From an uncultured Ferrovibrio sp. (GTDB lineage: Bacteria; Pseudomonadota; Alphaproteobacteria; Ferrovibrionales; Ferrovibrionaceae): DNA of 64,000 nt. This document shows positions 32,893 to 41,514 of this stretch, in pieces. Position 1 is the stretch's first letter, and every line of letters starts with the position of its first letter. The DNA lies in the NCBI RefSeq assembly GCF_937960835.1, contig NZ_CALGPC010000006.1:186001-250000 (forward strand), written 5' to 3'. The position numbers and the translations under genes are program-made. Under the pieces are notes generated by a model. The model searched no databases. It saw nothing but the letters and a program-made list of their open reading frames with translations, and was not told the DNA's origin.

Positions 32893-34122
32893 ATGCTCTA
32901 CTCGCTTTATGAATTGCAGCATGCGGCGCTGCAGCCGATGCGCGCCCTGGCGGAAGCGCAGTCGCAGGCGCTGAAGCTTCCCTACCTGCCGCTCAACTAC
33001 ACGCCGGCCGCGCGCACGCTCGCCGCCAGCCTTGAAGTCTTTCAGACCATCACCAAGCGCTATGCCAAGCCGGAATTCGGCCTGCACACGACGCTGGTCG
33101 ATGGCGAGCCGCGCAAGGTGGTCGAGCGCGTTGTGGTCAACGCGCCCTTCTGCCAGCTCAAGCATTTCGAGCGCGAAGGCTGCGAGAAACGCAATGACCC
33201 GAAGCTGCTGATCGTCGCGCCGCTTTCCGGGCATTACGCCACGTTGCTGCGCGGCACGGTCGAGGCGATGCTGCCCAATCACGAGGTCTACATCACCGAC
33301 TGGCGCGACGCGCGCGATATCCCGCTGCGCGAAGGCCCCTTCGAGCTCGACGATTACATCGAATATGTCCGCGAATTCCTCGATATTCTCGGGCCGGGCT
33401 GCCATGTGATGGCGGTCTGCCAGCCATCGGTGCCGGTGCTGGCTGCGGTGGCGCTGATGTCCGCTGACAACGATCCGAATGTGCCGCGCTCGATGACCCT
33501 GATGGGCGGCCCTATCGATACCCGCATCAGCCCGACCGTGCCGAACAAGCTGGCGCAGGAGCGCTCGATCGAGTGGTTCGAGCATAGCGTAATCGACCGC
33601 GTGCCGTTTCCGCATGCCGGCTTCATGCGGCCGGTTTATCCCGGCTTCATCCAGCTCACCGGCTTCATGACGATGAACCTGGACCGCCATGTCGGCGCCC
33701 ATGTGCGGCTGTTCCATCACCTGATCAAGGGCGATGGCGACAGCGTGGAGGCGCATAACCGCTTCTATGACGAGTATCTCGCCGTCATGGATCTGCCGGC
33801 GGAATATTACCTTCAGACGGTGAAGCGCGTGTTCCAGGATCACGACCTGCCGCGCAACACCTTTACCTGCCGGGGTGAGAAGGTCGACACCAGGGCGATC
33901 CGCAAGACCGCCCTGCTGACCGTGGAAGGCGAGAAGGACGATATCTCCGGCGTTGGCCAGACCCGCGCTGCTCACGACATCTGTCCGAATATCCCGAATT
34001 CCAAGCGCGCCCATCACCTGCAGGAGGGCGTCGGCCATTACGGCGTCTTCAACGGCCGCCGCTGGCGCGAGAATATCGCGCCCAAGGTGGCTGCCTTCAT
34101 CCGCCAGCACAACAAGGGCTAA
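32893..34122 (+). CDS. phaZ: Intracellular polyhydroxyalkanoate depolymerase (PhaZ type)
   Basis: The 409-residue product matches intracellular PHA depolymerases: N-terminal MLYSLYELQHAALQPMRALA, LLIVAPLSGHYATLLRGTVE, DWRDARDIPL, and a lipase-box-like VCQPSVP in which Cys is the likely nucleophile, as in the Ralstonia enzyme. The Asp is in EGEKDDISG and the His in GVGHYGVFNGRRW. It breaks down stored polyhydroxybutyrate granules. The 282-base gap upstream has no gene and should hold the promoter. Confidence 0.93.
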   Translation: MLYSLYELQHAALQPMRALAEAQSQALKLPYLPLNYTPAARTLAASLEVFQTITKRYAKPEFGLHTTLVDGEPRKVVERVVVNAPFCQLKHFEREGCEKRNDPKLLIVAPLSGHYATLLRGTVEAMLPNHEVYITDWRDARDIPLREGPFELDDYIEYVREFLDILGPGCHVMAVCQPSVPVLAAVALMSADNDPNVPRSMTLMGGPIDTRISPTVPNKLAQERSIEWFEHSVIDRVPFPHAGFMRPVYPGFIQLTGFMTMNLDRHVGAHVRLFHHLIKGDGDSVEAHNRFYDEYLAVMDLPAEYYLQTVKRVFQDHDLPRNTFTCRGEKVDTRAIRKTALLTVEGEKDDISGVGQTRAAHDICPNIPNSKRAHHLQEGVGHYGVFNGRRWRENIAPKVAAFIRQHNKG

Positions 34123-34195
34123 GGCCGGCATCGGGCGCTGAATGGCCCCCCGTTAGGCTGGATATTCGCGCCGAGGAGCTTTATGTGTCTCGGCC

Positions 34196-34663
34196 ATGTC
34201 CCGCAGCCTGCCCTTCTGGCGCCGCAAGCGCCTCGATCAGATGACGCCTTCCGAATGGGAGGCGCTCTGCGACGGCTGCGGCAAATGCTGCCTCTATCGC
34301 CTGGAAGACGAAGAAACTGGCAAGCTGGAGCAGACCAACGTCGCCTGCCGGCTGATGAACTGCGCCACCGGGCAATGCAGCAACTACCCCAAGCGCAAGA
34401 AGCTGGTGCCCGATTGCATCCAGCTCACGCCGGCGAAGGTCAGGAAAATGAACTGGCTGCCGAAGACCTGCGCCTACCGGCTGGTGGAGCAGGGCAAGGA
34501 TCTGCCCTGGTGGCATCACCTGAAAAGCGGCAGCCGCGACACCGTACACCAGGCGGGCATGTCGGTGGCCGGACGCTGCATCTCCGAGAAGGAGGCCGGC
34601 GATCTGGAAGACCACATCGTCTACTGGCTCGACCATAAAGGCCCGCCGAAGCCGCGGGGGTGA
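34196..34663 (+). CDS. YcgN family cysteine-cluster protein
   Basis: The 155-residue product matches YcgN/UPF0260: EWEALCDGCGKCCLYRLEDE, CRLMNC, CSNYPKRKKLVPDCIQL and LPKTCAYRL. Its conserved Cys residues form the zinc/iron chelatase-like cluster (CxxCxxxCC) of this family. Function is unknown. It follows phaZ on the same strand by about 70 bases. Confidence 0.92.
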   Translation: MSRSLPFWRRKRLDQMTPSEWEALCDGCGKCCLYRLEDEETGKLEQTNVACRLMNCATGQCSNYPKRKKLVPDCIQLTPAKVRKMNWLPKTCAYRLVEQGKDLPWWHHLKSGSRDTVHQAGMSVAGRCISEKEAGDLEDHIVYWLDHKGPPKPRG

Positions 34664-34845
34664 CAGACTTGCCCTCGTCGTCATGCCACGGCTTGGCTGA
34701 GGCATCCATGAGTTGTTTTATCGGCCGCCTGATAAAAAGAACTCGTGAATGGCGCGCCTGAAGCGTGCCATGACGATTGAAAAGGGGCGCGACACGGCAT
34801 CTCTCGTCCATCGAAACGCCGCATTTCTGCGCCATCATGCCTCTC

Positions 34846-35193
34846 ATGCGAAATGCCCTGGCCATTACCCTGTTCATGAGCATCGCGGCTTCTGCCGCCG
34901 CGCAGACGCCTGGCCCCAATGAATGGGACCGCCTGCGCCAGGAAGACCGCCGCCTGGAACTGGAGCGCGAGCAGCGCAATCTCGATTCCCAGCGCTTCCG
35001 CGACAGCGAGCAGCAGCGCCAGATCGAGCAGCAGCGCCTGCGCTCGGCCGATCCGGACCGCCGCCGCATCGAGGAGATGAACCAGCGCCGTCAGGACGAT
35101 GCGACGCGGCGCGCGCTGGAGAACGAGCGTCTGCGGCTGGAGAATCAGCGCCGCCAGCTCGAACTCGATCGCAACCGCCTGAATCAGAAATAA
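34846..35193 (+). CDS. Small exported coiled-coil protein
   Basis: I do not recognise a family. From ATG at 34846 the 115-residue product has a signal peptide MRNALAITLFMSIAASAAAQ, then an Arg/Glu/Gln-rich stretch with no hydrophobic core and heptad-like spacing, for example RRLELEREQRNLDSQ. It would be a periplasmic coiled coil. ATG at 34837 is an alternative start. Composition-biased frames can arise by chance in GC-rich DNA, but the signal peptide argues for a real gene. Confidence 0.6.
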   Translation: MRNALAITLFMSIAASAAAQTPGPNEWDRLRQEDRRLELEREQRNLDSQRFRDSEQQRQIEQQRLRSADPDRRRIEEMNQRRQDDATRRALENERLRLENQRRQLELDRNRLNQK

Positions 35194-35303
35194 CGGCCAC
35201 AATGACGCATGGCCGGCTGACGCGGCGTCACGGCTGGCGTCCGGCCCGGCTTCCGCCTAATCTCCCCCGCCAGAGTTGTTTCACGGAGTTCGCGGGGGAT
35301 TGA

Positions 35304-35801
35304 ATGCTCGATGCCGACCTCATCGCCAAGTTCCGGCAGGTCAAACTGCTGTCGCTCGATCTCGACGGGACGCTGACCGATGGCGGCCTGTATTACGCCG
35401 AGGACGGCTCGGAGCTGCGCAAGTATTTCGTCCAGGACGGCTTCGGCATCGTCGCCGTCATGCAGGCCGGCATCGAGGTGGCGCTGATCACCCAGAGCGA
35501 CACGCCCTCAATCAGCCGCCGCATCGAGAAGCTGAAAATCCGCCACGGCTATATGGGCATCCACGACAAGCTGCCCAAGCTGCAGGAAATCTGCGCTGCG
35601 ACCGGCATCGGCCTGCATGAGGTCTGCCATGTCGCCGACGATCTGAACGATCTCGAATTGATGGGCGCCATCGGCCTGCCCGTGGCCGTCGCCAATGCCC
35701 GCCCGCAGGTGAAAAAAGCTGCCGTCTATATCACCGAAGCCTCGGGCGGCAACGGTGCGGTGCGCGAGGTCTGCGACCTGCTGCTCGAATACAGAATCTG
35801 A
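35304..35801 (+). CDS. KdsC-like HAD phosphatase
   Basis: The 165-residue product is a cap-less HAD phosphatase of the KdsC type: Asp19 and Asp21 in LDLDGTLTDGGLYY, GFGIVAVMQAGIEVALITQS, and the acidic HVADDLNDLELM. KdsC removes phosphate from Kdo-8-phosphate in lipopolysaccharide synthesis; the waaA gene 1 kb downstream (opposite strand) fits. NeuNAc- or other sugar-phosphate phosphatases share the fold, so the substrate is an inference. Confidence 0.85.
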   Translation: MLDADLIAKFRQVKLLSLDLDGTLTDGGLYYAEDGSELRKYFVQDGFGIVAVMQAGIEVALITQSDTPSISRRIEKLKIRHGYMGIHDKLPKLQEICAATGIGLHEVCHVADDLNDLELMGAIGLPVAVANARPQVKKAAVYITEASGGNGAVREVCDLLLEYRI

Positions 35802-35865
35802 CGAACCATCTCAGTCGTCAATTCACACAAAAGACATCAGACAAACCACAGACGGAGGAAGATCT

Positions 35866-36768
35866 ATGGCCATCGACTTCAACAACCGCGTTGCCATCGT
35901 CACCGGCGCCGGTGCCGGACTGGGCCGCTCGCATGCCTTGCTGCTCGCTTCCCGCGGCGCGAAAGTGGTGGTCAACGATCTCGGCGGCGCGGTCGATGGC
36001 AGCGGCGCTTCGTCCAAGGCGGCCGATGCGGTGGTGGCCGAGATCAAGGCGGCCGGCGGCGAAGCGGTAGCGAACTACGACAGCGTTTCTGAGCCGGAAG
36101 CGGCGGCGAATATCGTCAAGACGGCGATGGATGCCTGGGGCCGCGTCGATATCGTGGTCAACAATGCCGGCATCCTGCGCGACAAGACCTTCGCCAAGAT
36201 GGATCTCGCCGATTTTGACACGGTCGTGAAGGTGCATTTCCTTGGCTCGGCTTACGTGACCAAGGCCGCCTGGCCGATCATGCAGCAGCAGAATTACGGC
36301 CGCGTGGTGATGACCTCGTCGAATTCCGGCCTGTACGGCAATTTCGGCCAGTCGAACTATGCTGGCGCCAAGATGGGCGTGGTCGGCCTGATGAATGCGC
36401 TGAAGCAGGAAGGCGCGAAATACGGCATCCTGGTCAACACCATCGCGCCGGTCGCCGCCACCCGCATGACCGAATCCCTGCTGCCGCCCAAGCTGCTGCC
36501 GCATCTGAAGCCCGAATATGTCTCGCAGGCAGTCGCTTATCTTTGCTCGGAGGCCTGCACGACGACGGGCGACATCATCTCGGCCGGCGCGGGCTTCTAC
36601 GCCAAGATGCAGATCATGGAATCGCAAGGCATGTTCTTCGGCGTCGATGCCAAGGTCACCATAGAGGATTTCGCCGCCAATTACGCGAAGATCACCGACA
36701 TGTCGAACCCCCAGCATTTCGGCTCCTCCATGGAGGAGGTCGCCCATATCGCCAAGCCGTTCGTGTAA
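35866..36768 (+). CDS. Short-chain dehydrogenase/reductase, MFE-2 (HSD17B4)-like
   Basis: The 300-residue product has the SDR cofactor motif TGAGAGLGRSHALLLASRGA, NNAGIL, and the catalytic Ser in MTSSNSG, Tyr in QSNYAGAKMG and Lys. The long insertion around NDLGGAVDGSGASSKAADAV and the C-terminal part MFFGVDAKVTIEDFA are typical of the 3-hydroxyacyl-CoA dehydrogenase unit of peroxisomal-type multifunctional enzyme 2. It probably acts in beta-oxidation. ATG at 35866 follows GGAGGA; the frame upstream overlaps the phosphatase gene. Confidence 0.9.
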   Translation: MAIDFNNRVAIVTGAGAGLGRSHALLLASRGAKVVVNDLGGAVDGSGASSKAADAVVAEIKAAGGEAVANYDSVSEPEAAANIVKTAMDAWGRVDIVVNNAGILRDKTFAKMDLADFDTVVKVHFLGSAYVTKAAWPIMQQQNYGRVVMTSSNSGLYGNFGQSNYAGAKMGVVGLMNALKQEGAKYGILVNTIAPVAATRMTESLLPPKLLPHLKPEYVSQAVAYLCSEACTTTGDIISAGAGFYAKMQIMESQGMFFGVDAKVTIEDFAANYAKITDMSNPQHFGSSMEEVAHIAKPFV

Positions 36769-36797
36769 GACACGCTTCGGTGTAAGACACGTATCGC

Positions 36798-36848
36798 ATC
36801 CCGGGCGCAGCGCAGCACCAGGTGGTGCGCTGCCGACCCGGGATTTTC
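36798..36848. terminator. Long hairpin between SDR and waaA, probable bidirectional terminator
   Basis: ATCCCGGG (36798-36805) pairs with CCCGGGAT (36837-36844), enclosing a second stem (CGCAGCACCA with TGGTGCGCTG, one bulge). TTTT follows directly at 36844-36847. It lies between convergent genes and shares the GATCCCGGG-type ends seen in other hairpins of the window. Confidence 0.6.
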
Positions 36849-36869
36849 CTTAGAAGAAATCCGGATACC

Positions 36870-38138
36870 TTAAAGGCGCTTCAGCGCCGCCTCGGCCAGC
36901 ACATCGATCACTTCGTTCTGCGCCGTGGCATAGCGCTGCGCCGCTTCGCCCATCGCCTCTCGGCGCTGCGGCTCGGCCAGCAGAATGCCGGCAGCCGCCG
37001 TCAATTCAGCCTCGTCGGCAATCTGCTGCGCGCCATCGGCATGCAGCAATCCGGCGACCGCGTCGCTGAAATTGAACATCGACGGCCCGAACAGCAGGGC
37101 GCAATGGAGCCGCGCCGGCTCCAGCGGATTCTGGCCGCCATGCGGGATCAGCGAGCCGCCCATGAAAACCAGCGGGCATAACCGGTACCACAATCCGAGC
37201 TCGCCCAAAGTATCGGCGATGTAAAGATCGGTCTGCGGCGTGATCGCGTCATTGCGCGAGCGCAGCGCGAGGGCAAAGCCTTCCTGCGCCAGAGTGTCCG
37301 CGATCTCGGGGCCACGCTGCGGATGACGCGGCACGATGAAGGTCAGGAGCTGCGGAAAACGCTGCTTCAGGCTGCGATGCACGCGCGCGATTGCCGTCTC
37401 TTCGCCGGGATGCGTGCTGGCTGCCAACCAGCGCGTGCGGCCATCCAGGGCCATCTGCCATTGCACCACGGCATCGTGTTCTGCTGGCAAAGGCGGCGCG
37501 GCTTCCTTCAGGTTGCCTGCTTCCAGCACGTCGCTGGCGCCAAGCTGGCGCAGGCGCGCTGCATCCTGCCTGGTCTGCGCATAGATCGCGGTAAAACAGC
37601 CCAGCAGCCATTTCGCGGTTTTTGGCACCAATTTCCAGCGCCGGCAGGAGCGGTCCGACATCCGCGCATTGATCAGCAGAACGGGCAGGCCGCGACGGCG
37701 CAGCTCGCTCAGGATTCCTGGCCAGAATTCCGACTCCGTCCACAGTGCCAGATCGGGCCGCCAGTGATCGAGAAAGCGGTCGACGGCACCGGGCAGATCG
37801 ACCGGCACAAACTGATGCAGGATCGCGTTGCCGCCGCGCTGCTGCGCCAGGGCAGCAGACGTTACCGTGCCGGTGGTCAGCAGCAGTGTGATGTCGGGCC
37901 GCGTCTCATGCAGATGCTGCAGCAGCGGCAGCACTGATTGCGCCTCGCCGACGCTGGCCGCATGGCACCAGATCAGCTTGCCGTCGGGTCGCGCATGAGA
38001 GGCCTCGCCGAATCGCTCGCCCAGCCGCGCCGGATCCTCCTTCCCGGAGGCCGCGCGCCGCTGCAACCAGGCGCGAATGACGGGCTGAATCAGGATGCCC
38101 GTGCCGCGCCACAGCGATCTGCGCCAATCAGAAGTCAT
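36870..38138 (-). CDS. waaA: 3-deoxy-D-manno-octulosonic acid transferase
   Basis: The 422-residue product is a WaaA/KdtA glycosyltransferase: HAASVGEAQSVLPLLQHL with the catalytic Glu, LLLTTGTVTSAALA, PVDLPGAVDRFLDHWRPDLALWTESEFWP, INARMSDRS, ASTHPGEE and the nucleotide-binding GGSLIPHGGQNPLEPA. It adds Kdo to lipid A precursor at the inner membrane; the N-terminal segment (residues 11-24) is the membrane-associating helix. Confidence 0.96.
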   Translation of the reverse strand: MTSDWRRSLWRGTGILIQPVIRAWLQRRAASGKEDPARLGERFGEASHARPDGKLIWCHAASVGEAQSVLPLLQHLHETRPDITLLLTTGTVTSAALAQQRGGNAILHQFVPVDLPGAVDRFLDHWRPDLALWTESEFWPGILSELRRRGLPVLLINARMSDRSCRRWKLVPKTAKWLLGCFTAIYAQTRQDAARLRQLGASDVLEAGNLKEAAPPLPAEHDAVVQWQMALDGRTRWLAASTHPGEETAIARVHRSLKQRFPQLLTFIVPRHPQRGPEIADTLAQEGFALALRSRNDAITPQTDLYIADTLGELGLWYRLCPLVFMGGSLIPHGGQNPLEPARLHCALLFGPSMFNFSDAVAGLLHADGAQQIADEAELTAAAGILLAEPQRREAMGEAAQRYATAQNEVIDVLAEAALKRL

Positions 38139-38278
38139 GGATTTGTCGGTATTCGAAGAGTTTTGTTCGTCAACATTTGCCGGTCGCAGATTGCCGCAAC
38201 GACAGCCGCAACGGAAGGGCTTGCCCCTGAGCGTTGAGACTGTCAGCCTGCCGTCTCGATTATTAAGGGGAGGGCGCC

Positions 38279-39052
38279 ATGGCGAATGTCGAGATCGAAA
38301 AGAAGGGTGCGGTCACCACGGTGATCATCAACCGGCCCGCAGCGCGCAATGCGGTTGATCGCCCGACAGCCGATGCGCTGCGTCAGGCTTTCAAGGATTT
38401 CGACGCGGACGATTCCGCGCGCGTTGCCGTGCTGTGGGGCGCGGGCGGTCATTTCTGCGCCGGCGCCGATCTCAAGGCAGTGGCCGATGGCGACAAGCGC
38501 AACGATGTCTCGCCGGAAGGCGAAGGCCCGATGGGGCCAACGCGGCTGTTTCTGTCCAAGCCGGTGATCGCCGCCGTGTCGGGCTATGCGGTTGCCGGCG
38601 GGCTGGAACTGGCGCTGTGGTGCGATCTGCGCGTGGCTGAGGAAGATGCGGTCTTCGGCGTCTTCTGCCGCCGCTGGGGCGTGCCTTTGATCGACGGCGG
38701 CACGGTGCGCCTGCCACGTCTGATCGGTCATAGCCGCGCGCTCGACATGATTCTCACCGGCCGTCCGGTGAAGGCAGACGAGGCCTTGCAGATGGGGCTG
38801 GCCAATCGTGTCGTGCCCAAGGGCGAAGCGCGCGCCGCGGCTGAGGCTTTGGCAGAAGAAATTGCGCGTTTCCCCAATGCCTGCATGAAAGCCGACCGTG
38901 CCTCCAGCTACCGGCAATGGGATCTTTCGCTCGATGCCGCCTTGCATGATGAGGCCGAGGGCGGCCTGCCGATCATTCAGCAGGAGGCGATTTCCGGCGC
39001 CGCGCGCTTCAAGAGCGGGCTGGGGCGGCACGGCGACTTTTCGTCGATTTAG
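38279..39052 (+). CDS. Enoyl-CoA hydratase/isomerase (crotonase) family protein
   Basis: The 257-residue product has crotonase landmarks: VEIEKKGAVTTVIINRPAAR, the oxyanion-hole region GGHFCAGADLKAVADGDK and AVSGYAVAGGLELALWCDLR, then FCRRWGVPLIDGGTVRLPRL. The Glu positions of classical hydratases are replaced by others (RRWGVPLIDG), so isomerase or another crotonase reaction is possible. AAGGGGAGGG precedes the ATG. Its 3-prime end overlaps mutY by 44 bases. Confidence 0.9.
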   Translation: MANVEIEKKGAVTTVIINRPAARNAVDRPTADALRQAFKDFDADDSARVAVLWGAGGHFCAGADLKAVADGDKRNDVSPEGEGPMGPTRLFLSKPVIAAVSGYAVAGGLELALWCDLRVAEEDAVFGVFCRRWGVPLIDGGTVRLPRLIGHSRALDMILTGRPVKADEALQMGLANRVVPKGEARAAAEALAEEIARFPNACMKADRASSYRQWDLSLDAALHDEAEGGLPIIQQEAISGAARFKSGLGRHGDFSSI

Positions 39053-40115
39053 CTGCCGCTTCCTGCGGCAGCAGCCGCAGCATCTTCTTCATCACGGTCG
39101 GCAGCGCCGCTTCGCGCGGCTGCTGCCACAGGCCATCCAGCTTGGCCGCCTCGCGCGCGGAGATGCGGCCATGTACGGCTGCGATCTTCAGCGCGAAATG
39201 GGTGAAGACATGCTCCGTCTCGCCCGGCATCGGCTGCCAGTCGCAGTCCGTCGGCGCATGCTTCAGCGCTTCGCCATTCTGCCACGGCGTCTCGCGCCAG
39301 GGTGCGCTGGGAACTTCCAGCATGCCGCCAAGCAGGCCTTGCGGCGGCCGGCGGCGCAGCAGAACCGCGCCATCGTCGCGTTCCAGCAGGAAGGCCAGCG
39401 TATGCCGCACCGGTCGCCCGACTTTGGTGGCCTTGCGCGGCAGCGCCTGGGCGATGCCGGCCTTGCGCGCTTTGCACATCGCCGCCAGCGGACAGATCAG
39501 GCAATTGGGGGATTTGGGTGTGCAGACGGTCGCGCCCAGATCCATCATCGCCTGCGCGAAATCGCCCGGCCGCTGCTGCGGCGTAATGCCCTTGACGCGC
39601 TCGCGCAGTTCCGGTTTCGCCTGCGGCAACGGTGTTTCGATGGCAAACAGCCGCGCGATCACGCGCTCGATATTGCCATCCATCACGGCAGCCGGGCGGT
39701 TGAAAGCGATTGCTGCAATTGCAGCCGCCGTATAGGCGCCGATGCCCGGCAGTTCCAGCAGGCCTTCCTCGGTATCGGGAAAACGCCCGCCAAGTTTGCT
39801 CGCCACGGCCTGCGCGCATTTATGCAGGTTGCGGGCGCGCGCGTAGTAGCCAAGCCCCGCCCAGGCTTCCATCACGTCTTCCACCGGCGCTGCGGCGAGG
39901 TCTTCCACGCGCGGCCAGCGGCGCAGGAATTTGTCGAAATACGGAACCACCGCCGGCACGGTCGTCTGCTGCAGCATCACCTCGCTGAGCCAGACGCGAT
40001 AGGGCTCCATCGGCGGCGCACCGGGCGGCGCGCGCCAGGGCAGCACGCGATGATGCCGGTCGTACCAGGCGAGCAGAGGCGTCGCGATGTCGGATGGCCG
40101 GCGGGGGCTGGGCAT
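39009..40115 (-). CDS. mutY: A/G-specific adenine glycosylase MutY
   Basis: The 368-residue product has the catalytic Glu in WLSEVMLQQTTV, helix-hairpin-helix LPGIGAYTAAAIAAIAF, Asp in VMDGNIERV, the [4Fe-4S] loop CTPKSPNCLICPLAAMC, and a C-terminal NUDIX-like domain (from GRPVRHTLAFLLERDD). It removes adenine paired with 8-oxoguanine. Its last 14 codons overlap the crotonase gene end to end. The order mutY, DUF721, dsbA, smc is common in Alphaproteobacteria. Confidence 0.96.
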   Translation of the reverse strand: MPSPRRPSDIATPLLAWYDRHHRVLPWRAPPGAPPMEPYRVWLSEVMLQQTTVPAVVPYFDKFLRRWPRVEDLAAAPVEDVMEAWAGLGYYARARNLHKCAQAVASKLGGRFPDTEEGLLELPGIGAYTAAAIAAIAFNRPAAVMDGNIERVIARLFAIETPLPQAKPELRERVKGITPQQRPGDFAQAMMDLGATVCTPKSPNCLICPLAAMCKARKAGIAQALPRKATKVGRPVRHTLAFLLERDDGAVLLRRRPPQGLLGGMLEVPSAPWRETPWQNGEALKHAPTDCDWQPMPGETEHVFTHFALKIAAVHGRISAREAAKLDGLWQQPREAALPTVMKKMLRLLPQEAAAKSTKSRRAAPARS

Positions 40116-40187
40116 GGCGCGACCCTAGCATCGGCGAAGACGCAGGCAAGCATCGCGCGCGGATGATATGCGGCGTAGAATGCGGCC

Positions 40188-40754
40188 ATGAGCGATGAGT
40201 CCGCCAAGAAGCCCGATTCAGCGAAGGTTGCAGCCAGGCAGGATGCAACGCGGCACGATCCTGGCCGGCGCTTCAATGCGCCCAAGGCTCTGGGACTGGC
40301 GACCAGCCGGCTGACCAATCCGGTGCTGAAGAAGCGCGGCGCGGCCTTGGTCGATATCCTTGGCCATTGGACCGCCATTGTCGGGCCGCTGCTGGCGGCC
40401 GAAACCCAGCCCGAGCGGCTGATCTATGCCGCAGGCGCAGGCCATGCCGCGACACTGGAAGTCGCGGTCAGCCCGGCCTTCGCGCTGGAGCTTCAGCATC
40501 TGTCTCCGCTGGTGGTCGAGAAGATCAACGGCTATTTCGGCTACCGCGCCGTGGCCGGTCTGAAACTGAAGCAGATGCCGATCCGCCGCCCCGAGTCGCC
40601 GCGCGACTCGGGATTGGCGACTCGGCGGGAGCGCCATCCGCTCACCGATCAGCAGCAGCGCCAGCTCGCCGAAATGCTCGCTGGAATCGAGGATAAAAGC
40701 CTGCGCCAAGTGCTTGAAAGCCTTGGCCGATCACTTCTTGGTGCGCGGCGCTGA
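40188..40754 (+). CDS. DUF721 / DciA-like protein
   Basis: The 188-residue product matches the DUF721 family: KKRGAALVDILGHWTAIVGPLLAAETQPERL and the strand ATLEVAVSPAFALELQHLSP. DciA proteins bind DnaB and load the replicative helicase in bacteria without DnaC, though many DUF721 members are not characterised. N-terminal and C-terminal tails are charged. It is divergent from mutY, 72 bases between starts. Confidence 0.85.
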   Translation: MSDESAKKPDSAKVAARQDATRHDPGRRFNAPKALGLATSRLTNPVLKKRGAALVDILGHWTAIVGPLLAAETQPERLIYAAGAGHAATLEVAVSPAFALELQHLSPLVVEKINGYFGYRAVAGLKLKQMPIRRPESPRDSGLATRRERHPLTDQQQRQLAEMLAGIEDKSLRQVLESLGRSLLGARR

Positions 40755-40873
40755 TCGCTGCTTTGGGCGCCTTGCCGGCGCCAGATTCTTGTGGATAACG
40801 GCAGAGTCCGGTTGAGGCCGGGTAGACCCATCCATAAAATGGCCCCCTACATGTTGGGGGTAGGAGCATCCCT

Positions 40874-41482
40874 ATGAAATATATACAGCGTTTTGTCTTT
40901 GCTCTGACCCTGTGTCTTGCCATTCTGGGCCTGGGTTCGGCAGCCCAGGCGCAAGCGTCAGACCCGCGCCTGCAGGACATGGTGCTGGGCAAGGCTGACG
41001 CGCCGGTCACCATCGTCGAGTATGCGTCGCTGACCTGCCCGCATTGCGCCAATTTCCATTCCAGCATCCTGCCGGAGCTGAAGAAGGAATTCATCGAGAC
41101 CGGGAAGGTCAAGCTGGTGTTCCGCGACTTCCCGCTCGATCAGCTCGCCTTTGCCGGCGCCATCGTGGCGCGCTGCGGCGGGCCGGAGCGCTACTTCACC
41201 TATCTCGACGTGCTGTTTGCGCAGCAGCGCCAGTGGGCCACCGCGCAGGATCCGATGGGGGCGTTGAAGCAGATCGCCCGCCTCGGCGGCATGTCCTCCG
41301 AGCAGGTCGACACCTGCTTCGCCGACAAGACGCTGGGCGACTACATCCTGAACCAGCGCCTCGAAGGCAATCAGAAGTTCAACGTCAATTCGACGCCGAC
41401 CCTGATCATCAACGGCAAGACCGAACCCGGCGTGCCGTCGTGGGAAGAGTTGCGCAATAAGCTCAACGCGCTGGCGAAGTAA
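40874..41482 (+). CDS. DsbA family thiol-disulfide oxidoreductase, exported
   Basis: The 202-residue product has a signal peptide ending SAAQAQA (about residue 27), then a thioredoxin fold with redox Cys55-Pro-His-Cys58 in YASLTCPHCANFH and the cis-Pro in NSTPTLIING. It should introduce or shuffle disulfides in the periplasm; the CPHC pair is the DsbA type. It is between the DciA-like gene and smc, 32 bases before smc. Confidence 0.93.
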   Translation: MKYIQRFVFALTLCLAILGLGSAAQAQASDPRLQDMVLGKADAPVTIVEYASLTCPHCANFHSSILPELKKEFIETGKVKLVFRDFPLDQLAFAGAIVARCGGPERYFTYLDVLFAQQRQWATAQDPMGALKQIARLGGMSSEQVDTCFADKTLGDYILNQRLEGNQKFNVNSTPTLIINGKTEPGVPSWEELRNKLNALAK

Positions 41483-41514
41483 TCGCCACACGCTGACTAC
41501 GAAAGGGAGTTCCC

